Positions 9,679 to 21,683 are shown, numbered from the stretch's first letter. The stretch: DNA of 64,000 bases from Ehretia macrophylla (GCA_037974665.1 CM075769.1:81535190-81599189), one strand, 5' to 3'. Notes: generated from the letters alone by a model not told the origin. Program-made: numbers and translations.

Positions 9679-10234
9679 GTCATGTTGTGGGCACAATTCC
9701 ATTATGTGTTAACTGTTCACAGTCCCGGCCTAGAGGGGTGGCCCATTCAAAAGGCCCAATGGGCTTAACGACAACCCATCCGCTTCAACAACGCAGCATG
9801 CTCGCAAGACGTGATATCGACACGTTTTAGAGCCCTCTGATGTCCCGCGAGTCAGGTTGTCATCCTTTTAACAGATCACGACATACGATCCGGGACGAAA
9901 AATAGAGTAAATGAAGAAAAGTGGGCCGAAACTGATGAAAACGTTCGATTTTGGGCTCCAAAAAGGGGCACAGCAAGCAAGCTAGTTGTCCCCGTTGTAG
10001 AGCTCTCAAAGAGCTTTGCAACGGTATGCTGTGCGCCGCGTAACTCCGTATGGATCGAAAGTTATGGGCACCGGAGCGACGGAGACCTGGTCACAAACCC
10101 TACGCCCTCGGTTTGCTGGCCCAGCCTCTACGTGAAGCGATGTTGTCTTGCCTAATGTTCCGTGGGATTCGGTAGTATAGATTTGGTGGATAAAGTATCT
10201 TGGCAACCCTAACCAGGGCAAAAAAAATTGAAAA

Positions 10235-10354
10235 GGGGGTGCAACACGAGGACTTCCCAGGGGGTAACCCATCCTAGTACTACTCTCGCCCAAGCACGCT
10301 TAACTTCAAAGATCTGATGGGATCCGGTGCATTAGTGCTGGTATGATCGCACCT
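10235..10354 (-). rRNA. 5S rRNA: 5S rRNA gene, minus copy 7
   Basis: First class III copy (A1, C35, A54). Box A intact; changes just before it (AGATCTTTGAAG). Confidence 0.96.
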
Positions 10355-10910
10355 ATCATGTTGAGGGCACAATTCCTATATGTGTTAATGGTTGACAGTC
10401 CCAGCTAGAGAGTTGGCCCATTCAGAAGGCCCAATGGGTTTAACTACAACCCATCCGCATCAATGATACAACATCCTTGCAAGACATGATATTGACACGT
10501 TGTAGGGCCCTCTGATGTCCAGCGAGTCAGGTTGTCGTCCTTTTAACAACTCACGACGTACGATCTGGGTTGAAAAAATAGAGCAAAAGAAGAAAACTGG
10601 CCTGAAACTGATGAAAACGTTCGATTTTAGGCTCCAAAATGGGGCACAGCAAGCAGGCTTGCTGTTGCTGTCTTAGAGCTCTCAGAGAGCTTTGCAACGG
10701 TATGCTGTGCGCCGCGTAACTCCTTACCGATCAAAAGTTATAGGCACCGGAGCGACGGATACCTGGTCACAAACCCTACGCCCTCGGTTTGCCGGCCCGG
10801 CCTCTACGTGAAGCGATGTTGTCTTGCCAAATGTTCCGTGGGATTCGGTAATAGAGATTTGGTGGATAAAGTATCTTGGCAACCCTAACTAGGGAAAAAA
10901 ATATTGAAAA

Positions 10911-11029
10911 GGGGGTGCAACATGAGGACTTCGCAGGGGTCACCCATCCTAGTACTACTCTCGGCCAAGCACGCTCAACTTCGGAGTTCTGATATGATCC
11001 GGTGCATTAGTGCTGGTATGATCGCACCG
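10911..11029 (-). rRNA. 5S rRNA: 5S rRNA gene, minus copy 8
   Basis: First class II copy (C1, A35, G54), with an extra T36. 119 nt, one C short in the run after box C. Box A reads GTTGAGCGTGCTTGGCC. Promoter CATAAAG. Confidence 0.95.
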
Positions 11030-11585
11030 GTCATGTTGAGGGCACAATTACTTTATGTGTTAACGGTTCACAGTCCCAGCTAGAGAGATGGCCCTTTAAG
11101 AAGGCCCAATGGGCTTAACGACAACCCATCCGCTTCAACAATGCAGCATCCTGGCAAGACGTGATATCGACATGTTCTAGGGCCCTCTGATGTCCCGCGA
11201 GTCAGGTTGTTGTTCTTTTAGCAGTTGACGACGTACGATCCGGGACGGAAAAACAGAGCAAAGGAAGAAAAGTGTCCTGAAACTGGTGAAAACATTCGAT
11301 TTTGGACTCCAATAAAGGGCACAACGAGCAAGCTCGCTACCCCCGTCGTAGAGTTCTCAGAGAGCTTTGCAACTATATGCTGTGCGCCGCGTAACTCCTT
11401 ACGGATCAAAAGTTATGGGCACCGGAGCGACGAAGACCTGGTCATAAACCCTACGCCCTCGATTTGCGGGCCCAGCCTCTACGTGAAGCGATGTTGTCTT
11501 GCCTAATGTTCCGTGGGATTCAGTAATATAGATTTGGTGGATAAAGTATCTTGGCAACCCTAACCAGGGCAAAAAAAATTGAAAA

Positions 11586-11705
11586 AGGGGTGCAACACGA
11601 TAACTTCCCAGGGGTTCACCCATCCTAGTACTACTCTCGGCCAAGCACGCTCAACTTCGGAGTTCTGATGGGATCCGGTGCATTAGTGCTAGTATGATCA
11701 CACCT
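11586..11705 (-). rRNA. 5S rRNA: 5S rRNA gene, minus copy 9
   Basis: Mixed class: A1 and C35 as in class III but G54 as in class II. A recombinant between classes is plausible. The 3' part is also changed (GTTATCGTG). Confidence 0.95.
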
Positions 11706-12262
11706 ATTATGTTTAGGGCACAATTCTTTTATGTGTTAACGGCTCACAGTCCCAGCCTAGAGAGATGGCCCATTCAAAAGGCCCAATGGGCTTAATGACA
11801 ACCCATCATCCTCAACAACGTAGCATCCTCGTAAGACGTGATATCGACATGTTATAGCGCCCTCTGATGTCCCGCGAGTTAGGTTGTCGTCCTTTTAATA
11901 GTTCACGACGTATGATCCGGGACGGAAAAACAGAGCAAAAGAAGAAAAGTGGCCTGAAACTGATGAAAACGCTCGCTTTTGGGCTCCAAAAATGGGTACG
12001 GCGAGCCAGCTGGCTGCCCCCGTCGAAGAGCTCTCAGAGAGCTTTGCAACGATATGCTGTGCGCCGCGCACCTCCTTACGGATCAAAAGTTATGGGCACC
12101 GGAGCGACTGAGACCTGGTCACAAACCCTACGCCCTCGGTTTGTGGGCCCAGCCTCTACGTGAAGCGATGTTGTCTTGCCTAATTTTCTGTGGGATTCGG
12201 TAATATAGAGTTGGTGGATAAAGTATCTTGGCAACCCTAACCAGGGCAAAAAAAATTGAAAA

Positions 12263-12382
12263 GGGGGTGCAACACGAGGACTTCCTAGAGGGTCACTCAT
12301 CCTAGTACTACTCTCGCCCAAGGATGCTCAACTTTGGAGTTCTGATGTGATCTAGTGCATTAGTGCTGGTACGATCGCACCG
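12263..12382 (-). rRNA. 5S rRNA: 5S rRNA gene, minus copy 10
   Basis: Class II. Further changes around nt 30-36 and before box A (CAAAGTTGAGCATCC), and ATGAGTGACC in box C. Pairs with minus copy 15 in the five-unit repeat. Confidence 0.95.
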
Positions 12383-12938
12383 GTCAGGTTGAGGGCACAA
12401 TTCCTATATGTGTTAACGGTTCACAGTCCCAGCTAGAGAGATGGCCCATTCAGAAGGCCCAATGGGCTTAACAACGACCCATCCGCGTCAACAATGCAAC
12501 ATCCTCTCAAGACGTGATATCGACACGTTGTAGGACCCTCTGATGTCCCGCGAGTCAGGTTGTCGTCCTTTTAAAAGTTCACGACGTGCGATCCGGGACC
12601 GAAAAACAGGGAAAAAGAAGAAAATTGGCCTGAAACTGATGAAAACATTAGATTTTGGGCTCCAAAAATATGCACAGCGAGCAAGCTCGCTGCCCCCGTC
12701 GTAGAGCTCTCAGAGAGCTTTGCAACGGTATGCTGTGTGCCACGTAACTCCTTACGGATCAAAAGTTATCAGCACCCGAGCGACGGAGAGCTGTTCACAC
12801 ACCCTACGCCCTAGGTTTGCGGGCCTGGCCTCTACGTGAAGCGAAGTTGTCTTGCCCAATGTTCCGTGGGATTCGGTAATATAGATTTGGTCGATAAAGT
12901 ATCTTGGCAACCCTAACCAGGGAAAAAAAAATTGTAAA

Positions 12939-13058
12939 GGGGGTGCAACGCGAGGACTTCCTAGAGGGTCACCCATCCTTGTACTACTCTCGCCCAAGCA
13001 CGCTTAACTTTGGAGTTCTGATGGGATCCCGGGCATTAGTGCTGGTATGATTCCAAAC
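12939..13058 (-). rRNA. 5S rRNA: 5S rRNA gene, minus copy 11
   Basis: C35 and A54, but the 5' end reads GTTTGGAATC, so the closing stem is badly disturbed. GCCCGGG at nt 26-32 is related to the change in its partner, minus copy 16. Promoter CATAAAG. Confidence 0.94.
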
Positions 13059-13615
13059 GTCATGTTGAGGGCACAATTCCTTTATGTGTTAACACCTCAC
13101 AATCCAAGCCTAGAGAGATGGCCAATTCAAAAGTCCCAATGCGCTTAACGATAACCCATCCGCTTCAACAACGCAGCATCCTAGCAAGTCGTGATATCGC
13201 CACATTGAAACGCCCTATGATGTCCCGCGAGTCAGGTTGTCGCCCTTTTAACAACTCACGACGTACGATCCGGGGTGAAAAAACAGTGCAAAAGAAGAAA
13301 AGTGGCCTGAAACTGATGAAAACATTCGATTTTGAGTTCCAAAAATGAGCACAGTGAGCAAACTCGCTGCCCCCGTTGTAGAGCTCTCAAAAAGCTTTGC
13401 AACAGTATGCTATGCGCCGCGTAACTCCTTACGGATCAAAAGTTATGGGCACCGGAGCGACGGAGACCTGGTAACAAACACTACGCCCTCGGTTTGCGGG
13501 CTCAGCCTCAACGTGAAGCGAAGTTGTCTTGCCTAATGTTCCGTGGGATTAAGTAATAGAGATTTGGTGGATAAAGTATCTTTGCAACCGTAACCAGGGC
13601 AAAAAAAATTGAAAA

Positions 13616-13735
13616 TGTGGTGCAACACGAGGACTTCCCAGGGGGTCACCCATCCTAGTACTACTCTCGCCCAAGCAGGCTTAACTTCGGAGTTCTGATG
13701 GGATCCGGTGCATTAGTGCTGGTATGATCGCACCC
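13616..13735 (-). rRNA. 5S rRNA: 5S rRNA gene, minus copy 12
   Basis: Class I, close to consensus; the only clear internal change is AAGCCTGC in box A, shared with minus copy 17 five units away. 3' end GCACCACA is imperfect. Confidence 0.96.
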
Positions 13736-14292
13736 GTCATGTTGAGGGCAAAATTCCTATATGTGTTAACGGTTCACAGTCCGAGCCTAGAGAGATGGCC
13801 CATTCAAAAGGCCCAATGGGCTTAACAACAACCCATCAGCTTCAACAATGCAGCATCCTCGCAAGACGTGATATCGACACGGTGTAAGGCCCTATAATGT
13901 CCCGCGAGTCAGGTTGTCGTCCTTTTAACAGTTCCTAACGTACGATCCGGGGTGAAAAAACAGAGCAAAAGAAGAAAAGTGGAAAGAAACTGATGAAAAC
14001 GTTCGATTTTCGGCTCTAAAAATGGGCATAGCGAGCAAGCTGGCTACCCTCGTCGTAGAGCTCTTAGAGTGCTTTGTAACGGTATACTGTGCGCCGCGTA
14101 ACTCCTTACGGATCAAAAGTTACGGGCACCGGAGCGACAGAGACCTGGTCACAAACCCTACGCCCTCGGTTTGCGGGCCCAACCTCTACTTGAAGCGATG
14201 TTGTCTTGCCTAATGTTCCGTGGGATTCGGTAATATAGATTTGGTAGATAAAGTATCTTGGCAACCCTAACCAGGTCAAATAAAATTGAAAA

Positions 14293-14412
14293 GGGGGTGC
14301 AACACATGGACTTCCCAAGGGGTCAACCATCCTAGTACTACTCTCACCCAAGCACGCTTAACTTCGGAGTTCTGATGGCATCCGGTGCATTAGCGCTGGT
14401 ATGATCGCACCT
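14293..14412 (-). rRNA. 5S rRNA: 5S rRNA gene, minus copy 13
   Basis: Class III. GATGCCATC near nt 31-39 and GTTGACC in box C. Promoter CATAAAG. Confidence 0.95.
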
Positions 14413-14969
14413 GTCATGTTTAGGGCACAATTCCTTTATGTGTTAACGGTTCACAGTCACAGCCTAGAGAGATGGCCCATTCAAATGGCCCAATGGGCTT
14501 AACGACAACCTATCTGCTTCAACAACACAGCATCCTCGAAAGATGTCATATCGACACGTTGTAGGGCCCTCTGATGTCCCGCGAGTAAGGTTGTCATCCT
14601 TTTAACATTTCACGACGTACGATCCGGGACGAAAAAACAGAGCAAAAGAAGAAAAGTGGCCTGAAACTAATGAAAAAGTTCGATTTTGGGCTCTAAAAAG
14701 GGGAAAAGCGAGCAAGCTGGCTGCCCCCGTTGTAGAGCTATTAGAGAGCTTTGTAACGGTATGCTGTACGCCGCATAACTCCTTACGGATCAAAACTTAT
14801 GGGCACCAGAGCGACGGAGACCTGGTCACAAACCCTACGCACTAGGTTTGCAGGCCCAGCCTCTACGTGAAGCGATGTTGCCTTGCCTAATGTTCCATGG
14901 GATTCGGTAATAGAGATTTGGTGGATAAAGTATATTGGCAACCCTAACCAGGGCAAAAAAAATTGAAAA

Positions 14970-15089
14970 GGGGGTGCAACACGAGGACTTCCCAGGGGAT
15001 CACCCAACCTAGTACTACTCTAGCCGAAGCACGCTCAACTTCGGAGTTCTGATGTGATCCGGTGGATTAGTGCTGGTATGATCGCACCG
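14970..15089 (-). rRNA. 5S rRNA: 5S rRNA gene, minus copy 14
   Basis: Class II. Further changes in and after box A (GCTTCGGCTAGAG) and in box C (GTTGGGTGATCC). Confidence 0.95.
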
Positions 15090-15644
15090 GTCATGTTGAG
15101 GGCACAATTCCTATATGTGTTAACGGTTTACAGTCCCAACTAGAGAGATGGCCCATTCAGAAGGCCCAATGGGCTTAACGACAACCCATCCGCTTCAACA
15201 ATGCAGCATCCTCGCAAGATGTTATATTGACATGTAGTAGGGCCCTCTGATGTCCCGCGAGTCAAAATGTCGTCCTTTTAACAGTTCACGACGTACGATC
15301 CAGGACGGAAAAACAGAGGAAAAGAAGAAAAGTGGCCTGAAATTAAAGAAAAATTTCGATTTTAGGATCCAAAAAGGGAACAGCGAGCAAGCTGGCTGCC
15401 CCCGTCGTAGAGCTCTCAGAGAGCATTGCAACGGTATGCTGTGTGCCGCGTAACTCCTTACAGATCAAAAGTTATGGAAATCGGAGCGACGGAGACCTGG
15501 TCACAAACCCTACGCCATCGGTTTGCGGGCCCAGCCTCTACGTGAAGCGATGTCGTCTTGCCTAATGTTCTGTGGGATTCGGTAATAGAGATTTGGTGGA
15601 TAAAGTATCTTGGCAACCCTAACCAGGGCAAAAAAAATTGAAAA

Positions 15645-15764
15645 GGGGCTGCAACACGAGGACTTCCCAGGGGGTTACCCATCCTAGTACTACTCTCGCC
15701 CAAGCACGCTCAACTTCGGAGTTCTGATGTGATCCGGTGCATTAGTGCTGGTATGATCGCACCG
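15645..15764 (-). rRNA. 5S rRNA: 5S rRNA gene, minus copy 15
   Basis: Class II with few other changes (GGGTAACCC in box C, GTTGCAGCCCC at the 3' end). Partner of minus copy 10. Confidence 0.96.
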
Positions 15765-16320
15765 GTCATGTTGAGGGCACAATTCCTATATGTGTTAACG
15801 GTTCACAGTCCCAGCTAGAGAGATGGCCCATTCAGAAGGCCCAATGGGCTTAACGACAACCCATCTGCTTCAACAATGCAGCATCCTCACAAGACGAGAT
15901 ATCGACACGTTGTAGGGCCCTCTGATATCCCGCGAGTCAGGTTGTCGTCCTTTTAATAGTTCACGACGTACGATCCGGGACCAAAAATTAGAGCAAAAGA
16001 AGAAAAAGGGCCTGAAACTGATGAAAACATTAGATTTTGGGCTCCAAAAATATGCACAGCGAGCAAGCTCGCTGCCCCCATCATAGAGCTCTCAGAGAGC
16101 TTTGTAACGGTATGCTTTGCGCCGCGTAACTCCTTACGTATCAAAAGTTATGGGCACTTGAGCGACGGAGAGCTGTTCACAAACCCTACGCCCTCGGTTT
16201 GCTGGCCCACCCTCTACGTGAAGCGATGTTGTCTTGCCTAATGTTCCGTGGGATTCGATAATATAGATTTGGTGGATAAAGTATCTTGGCAACCCTAACC
16301 AGGGCAAAAAAAATTGAAAA

Positions 16321-16440
16321 GGGGGTGTAACGCGAGGACTTCCCAGGGGGTCACCCATCCTAGTACTACTCTCACCCAAGCACGCTTAACTTCGGAGTTC
16401 TGATGGGATCCGGGGCATTAGTGCTGGTATGATTGCAGCT
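16321..16440 (-). rRNA. 5S rRNA: 5S rRNA gene, minus copy 16
   Basis: Class III at nt 1, 35 and 54; the 5' end reads AGCTGCAATC. GCCCCGGATC at nt 26-35. Box A intact. Promoter CATAAACG. Partner of minus copy 11. Confidence 0.95.
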
Positions 16441-16864
16441 GTCATGTTGAAGGCATAATTCGTTTATGTGTTAACGGTTCATACTCCCAGTCTCGAGAGA
16501 TGGCCAATTCAAAAGGCCAATGGGCTTAACGATAACCCATCTGCTTCAACAACGCAGCATCCTCACAAGACGTGATATCGCCACGTTGAAAGGCCCTCTG
16601 ATGTCACGCGAGTCAGGTTGTCGCCCTTTTAACAACTCACGACGTACGATCCGGGGCAAAAAAAATAGTGCAAAAGTAAAAAGGTGGCCTGAAACTAATG
16701 AAAACGTTCGATTTTGAGCTCCAAAAATGAGCACAGTGAGCAAACTCGCTGCCCCCGTCGTAGAGATCTCGAAAAGCTTTGCAACAGTATGCTATGCGCC
16801 GCGGAACTCCTTACGGATCAAAAGTTATGGCCACCGGAGCGACGGACACCTGGTAACAAACACT

Positions 16865-16949
16865 CATCCTAGTACTACTCTCGCCCAAGCAGGCTTAACT
16901 TCGGAGGTCTGATGGGATCCAGTGCATTTGTTCTGGTATGATCGCACCC
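16865..16949 (-). pseudogene. 5S rRNA gene fragment, minus copy 17 (3' third missing)
   Basis: Keeps nt 1 to about 85, so box A is present but most of box C and the 3' stem are gone. A deletion of about 168 bp joins the gene interior to the spacer stretch GGTAACAAACAC. No terminator directly follows. Box A reads AAGCCTGC as in minus copy 12, so the deletion is younger than the five-unit duplication. Confidence 0.92.
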
Positions 16950-17506
16950 GTCATGTTGAGGGCAAAATTCCTATATGTGTTAACGGTTCACAGTCCCAGC
17001 CTAGAGAGATGGCCCATTCCAAAGGCCCAATGGGCTTAACGACAACCCATCCGCTTCTACAATGCAGCATCCTGGCAAGACGTGATATCGACACGTTGTA
17101 AGTCCCTCTGATGTCTCGCGAGTCAGGTTGCCATCCTTTTAACAGTTCTCGACGTACGATCCGGGACAGAAAAATAGTGGAAAAGAAGAAAAGTGGCCTG
17201 AAATTGATGAAAACATTCGATTTTGGGGTTCAGAAATGGGCAGAGCAAGCAAGCTCGCTGCCCTCGTCGTAGAGCTCTCAGAGAGCTTTGCAACGGTATG
17301 TTGTGCGCCGCGTAACTCCTTACAGATCAAAAGTTATGGAAACCGGAGCGACGGAGACCTGGTCAAAAACCCTACGCCCTCGGTTTGCTGGCCCAGCCAC
17401 CACGTAAAACGAACTTGCCTTGCCCAATGTTCCGTGGGATTTAGTAATAGAAATTTGGTGGAGAAAGTACCTTGGCAACACTAACCAGGGCAAAAAAAAT
17501 TGAAAA

Positions 17507-17624
17507 GGGTGCCACACGGGGCCTCCCCAGGGGCCCCCCCATCCTAGTCCTACTCTCGCCCAAGCACGCTTAACTTTGGAGTTCTGATGGGATCCGGTGC
17601 ATTAGTACTGGTATGATCGCACCA
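17507..17624 (-). rRNA. 5S rRNA: 5S rRNA gene, minus copy 18 (odd 3' third)
   Basis: 118 nt; T1, C35, A54. The 5' two thirds are near consensus, but the 3' third carries many changes clustered within about 45 bases, nearly all to C or G (on the + strand A or T became C or G). This may be a sequencing artefact rather than biology. Confidence 0.9.
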
Positions 17625-18181
17625 GTCATGTTGAGGGCACAATTCCTATATATGTTAACGGCTCACAGTTACAGCCTAGAGAGATGGCCCATTCAAACGG
17701 CCCGATGGGCTTACCGACAACCCATCCGCTTTAACAACGCAATATCCTCGCAAGACGTGATATCGACACATTATAGGGCCCTCTGATGTACCGCGATTCA
17801 GGTTGTCGTCCTTTAAACAGTTCACGACGTACGATCCGAGACGAAAAAACAGAGGAAAAGAAGAAAAGTGTCCTAAAACTGATGAAAACGTTTGATTTTG
17901 GGCACCAAAAATGGGCAAAGCGAGCAAGCTGGCTGCCCCCGTCGAAGAGCTCTCTGAGAGCTTTACAACGGTATGCTGTGCGCTGTGTAACTCCTTACGG
18001 ATCAATAGTTATGGGCACCGGTGCGATGGAGACCTGGTCACAAATCCTACGCCATCGGTTTGGGTGCCCAGCCTCTTCGTAAACCGAAGTTGTCTTGCCC
18101 AATGTTCCGTGGGATTCCGTAATAGAGATTTGGTGGATAAAGTATCTTGGCAACCCTAACCAGGGCAAAAAAAATTGAAAA

Positions 18182-18301
18182 TGGGGTGCAACACGAGGAC
18201 TTCCCAGGGGGTCACCCATCCTAGTACTGCTCTCGTCCAAGCATGCTTAAGTTCGGAGTTCTGATGGGATCCAGTGCATTAGTGCTGGTATGATCGTATC
18301 C
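18182..18301 (-). rRNA. 5S rRNA: 5S rRNA gene, minus copy 19
   Basis: G1, C35, A54, but GGATACGATC at the 5' end. Changes within box A (CTTAAGCATGC) and beyond it (GGACGAGAGCAG). Promoter CATAAAG. Confidence 0.95.
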
Positions 18302-18856
18302 GTCATGTTGAGGGCACAATTCCTTTATGTGTTAACTGTTCACAGTCCCAGAATTGATAGATGGCTCATTCAAAAGGCCCAATGGGCTTAACGACAACTC
18401 ATCCGTTTCAACAACACAGCATCCTTGCAAGACGTGATATCGACATGGTATAGGGCCCTCTGATATCCCGCGAGTCAGGTTGTCGCCCTTTTAACAGCTC
18501 ACGACATACGATCCGGGGCTTAAAAACAGAGCAAAAGAAGAAAAGTGGCCTGAAACTGATGATAACGTTCAATTTTTGGGATCCAAAAAGGGGCACAGCG
18601 AGCAAACTCGCTGCCCCCGTCGTAGAGCTCTCAGAGAGCTTCGAAACGGTATATTGTACGCCGCCTAAGTCCTTACGGATCAAAAGTTATGGGCACCGGA
18701 GCAACGGAGACCTGGTAACAAACACTACGCCCTCGGTTTGCGGGATCAGCCTCCACGTTAAACGAAGTTGTCTTGCCCAATTTTCCGTTGGATTCAGTAA
18801 TAAAGATTTGGTGGATAAAGTATATTGGCAACCCTAAACAGGGAAAAAAATGAAAA

Positions 18857-18975
18857 GGGGGTGCAACACGAGGACTTCCTAGGGGGTCACCCATCCTAGT
18901 ACTACTCTCACCACAACACGTTTAACTTCGAATTCTGATGGGATCCAGTGCATTAGTGCTGTTATGATCGCATCC
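18857..18975 (-). rRNA. 5S rRNA: 5S rRNA gene, minus copy 20
   Basis: 119 nt; G1, C35, A54. One base lost before box A (AGAATTCGAAG), and box A is altered (GTTAAACGTGTTGTGG). Promoter CATAAAG. Poor candidate for activity. Confidence 0.93.
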
Positions 18976-19532
18976 GTCATGTTGATGGTGCAAAGCCTTT
19001 ATGTGTCAACGGTTCACCGTCCCTGCCTAGAGAGATGGCCCATTCAAAAGGCCCAATGGGCTTAACGACAACCCATCCGCTTCAACAACATAGAGTCCTT
19101 GCAAGACGTGATATCTACACATTGTAGGGCCCTCTGATGTCCCGCGAGTCAGGTTGTCGTCCTTTTAACAGCTCACAACATACGATCCGGCACGAAAAAA
19201 CAGAGGAAAAGAAGAAAAGTGGCCTGAAACTGATGAAAATATTCAATTTAGGGCTCCAAAAACAGACACAGCGAGCAAGCTGGCTTCCCACGTAGTAGAG
19301 CTCAAAGAGAGCTTTGCAACGGCATGTTGTATGTCGCGTAACTCCTTACGGATCAAAAGTTATGGGCACTTGAGCGACGGAGACCTGGTCACAAACCCTA
19401 CGCCCTCGGTTTGCTGGACCAGCCTTTACGGGAAGCGAAGTTGTCTTGCCCAATGTTCCATGGGATTCAGTAATAGAGATTTGGTGGATAAAGTATCTTG
19501 GCAACCCTAACCAGGGCAAAAAAAATTGAAAA

Positions 19533-19652
19533 GGGAGTGCAACACGAGGATTTCCCAGGGAGTCACCCATCCAAGTACTACTCTCGTCCAAGCACGCTTA
19601 ACTTCAGAGTTCTGATGGGATCCGGTGCATTAGTGCTGGTAAGATCGCACCC
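19533..19652 (-). rRNA. 5S rRNA: 5S rRNA gene, minus copy 21
   Basis: Class I with box A intact. ACTTGGATGGG in box C and GACTCCC after it are shared with the neighbouring minus copy 22. The upstream spacer is almost identical to the next one. Confidence 0.96.
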
Positions 19653-20884
19653 GTCATGTTGAGGGCACAATTCCTATATGTGTTAACGGTTCACAGTCTA
19701 AGCCTAGAGAGATGGCCCATTCAAAAGGCCCGATGGGCTTAACGACAACCCATCCGCTTCAACAACGCAGCATCCTCGTAAGACGTATTATCGACACGTT
19801 ATAGGGCCTTCTGATCTCCCGCGAGTCAGGTTGTCGTCCTTTTAACAGTTCACGACGTACAATTCGGGACGGAAAAACATAGGAAAAGAAGAAAAGTGGC
19901 CTAAAACTGATGAAAATGTTCGATTTTGAACTCCAAAAAGGGCACAACGACAATGCTGGCTGCCCCCGTAGTAGAGCACTAAGAGAGAATTATAACGGTA
20001 TGATGTGCGTCGCGTAACTCTCTACGGATCAAAAGTTATGGGCACCGGAGCGACGGAGACCTGGTCACAAACCCTACGCCCACGGTTTGATGGCGCAGCC
20101 TCTACGTGAAGCGAAGTTGTCATGCCCAATGTTCCGTGGGATTCAGTAATAGAGATTTGGTGGATAAAGTATCTTGGCAACCCTAACCAGGGCAAAAAAA
20201 ATTGAAAAGGGAGTGCAACACGAGGACTTCCCAGGGAGTCACCCATCCAAGTACTACTCTCGCCCAAGAACGCTTAACTTCGGAGTTCTGATGGGATCCG
20301 GTGCATTAGTGCTGGTATGATCACACCCGTCATGTTGAGGGCACAATTCCTATATGTGTTAGCGGTTCACAGTCTAAGCCTAGAGAGATGGCCCATTCAA
20401 AAGGCCCGATGGGCTTAACGACAACCCATCCGCTTCAACAACGCAGCATCCTCGTAAGACGAATTATCGACACGTTATAGGGCCTTCTGATCTCCCGCGA
20501 GTCAGGTTGTCGTCCTTTTAACAGTTCACGACGTACAATTCGGGACGGAAAAACATAGGAAAAGAAGAAAAGTGGCCTAAAACTGATGAAAATGTTCGAT
20601 TTTGAACTCCAAAAAGGGCACAACGACAATGCTGGCTGCCCCCGTAGTAGAGCACTAAGAGAGAATTATAACGGTATGATGTGCGTCGCGTAACTCTCTA
20701 CGGATCAAAAGTTATGGGCACCGGAGCGACGGAGACCTGGTCACAAACCCTACGCCCACGGTTTGATGGCGCAGCCTCTACGTGAAGCGAAGTTGTCTTG
20801 CCCAATTTTTCGTGGGATTCAGTAATAGAGATTTGGTGGATAAAGTATCTTGGCAACCCTAACCAGGGCAAAAAAAATTGAAAA
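19653..20884. repeat. Two nearly identical adjacent spacers (recent unit duplication)
   Basis: Spacers 19653-20208 and 20329-20884 differ at only about ten positions by eye, while typical neighbours differ at dozens. They share rare markers such as GTACAATTCGGG, ACGACAATGC, GAATTATAACGG and GGTTTGATGGCGC. A young tandem duplication of one unit, or gene conversion, explains this. Confidence 0.85.
20209..20328 (-). rRNA. 5S rRNA: 5S rRNA gene, minus copy 22
   Basis: Class I, sharing its box C change with minus copy 21. One change after box A (CGTTCTTGGG) and GTGTGATC near the 5' end. Confidence 0.96.
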
Positions 20885-21004
20885 GGGGGTGCAACACAAG
20901 GACTTCCCAGGGGGTCACCCATCCTAGTACTACTCTCGACGAATCACGCTTAACTTCGGAGTTCTGATGGGATCCGATGTATTAGTGCTGGTATGATCGC
21001 ACCC
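20885..21004 (-). rRNA. 5S rRNA: 5S rRNA gene, minus copy 23
   Basis: Class I. Changes near nt 25-31 (AATACATCGG, shared with minus copy 25) and after box A (GTGATTCGTCG). Promoter AAATAAAGG. Confidence 0.95.
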
Positions 21005-21563
21005 GTGATGTTGAGGGCACAATTCCTTTATTTGTTAATGGTTCACTGTCCCAGCCTAGAGAGATAGCCCATTCAAAAGGCGCAATGGGCTTAATGACAA
21101 CCCATCTGCTTCAACAACGCAGCATCCTTGCAAGACGTGATATCGACGTGTTGTATGGCCCTCAAATGTCCCGCGAGTTAGGTTATCGTCCTTTTGACCG
21201 TTCATGACGTACGATCCGGGACGGAAAAATAGCGCAAAAAGAAGAAAAGTTTCCCAAAATTGATGAAAACATTCGATTGTGGGCTCCGAAAATAGGCGCA
21301 GCTGAGCAAGCTTGCTGCCCCCGTCGTAGCGCTCTCAGTGCGCTTTCCAACGGTATGCTGTGCAGCTCATAACTCATTACGGATCAAAAGTTATGGGCAC
21401 TGGAGCGACAGAGACCTGGTCACAAACCCTACGCCCTCGGTTTCCGGGCCCAACCTCTACGTGAAGTGATGTTGTCTTCCCTAATGTCCCGTGGGATTCG
21501 GTAATATAGATTTGGTGGATAAAGTATCTTGGCAACCCTAACCAGGGCAAAAAAAATTGAAAA

Positions 21564-21683
21564 GGGGGTGCAGCACAAGGACTTCCCAAGGGGTTACCCA
21601 TCCTAGTACTACTCTCGCCCAAGCACGGTGAACTTCAGAGTTCTGATAGGATCCGGTGCATTAGTGCTGGTATAATCGCACCT
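21564..21683 (-). rRNA. 5S rRNA: 5S rRNA gene, minus copy 24
   Basis: A1 and C35, with T36 and an altered box A (GTTCACCGTGC) found nowhere else here. GGGTAACCC in box C. Probably poorly bound by TFIIIA. Confidence 0.94.

Larger units (their letters stand above)
11586..14292. repeat. Five-unit higher-order repeat, left member (minus copies 9-12)
   Basis: Corresponds to 14970-17506 at an offset of about 3.38 kb. Shared markers include AACATTAGATTTTGGG, AAATATGCACAGC, GAGCTGTTCAC, GATATCGCCAC and the box A change AAGCCTGC. The match is strongest for copies 10-12 against 15-17. Confidence 0.78.
14970..17506. repeat. Five-unit higher-order repeat, right member (minus copies 14-17)
   Basis: Partner of 11586-14292. 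It contains the 168-bp deletion that truncates minus copy 17; the left member lacks this deletion, so the deletion came after the duplication. Confidence 0.78.
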
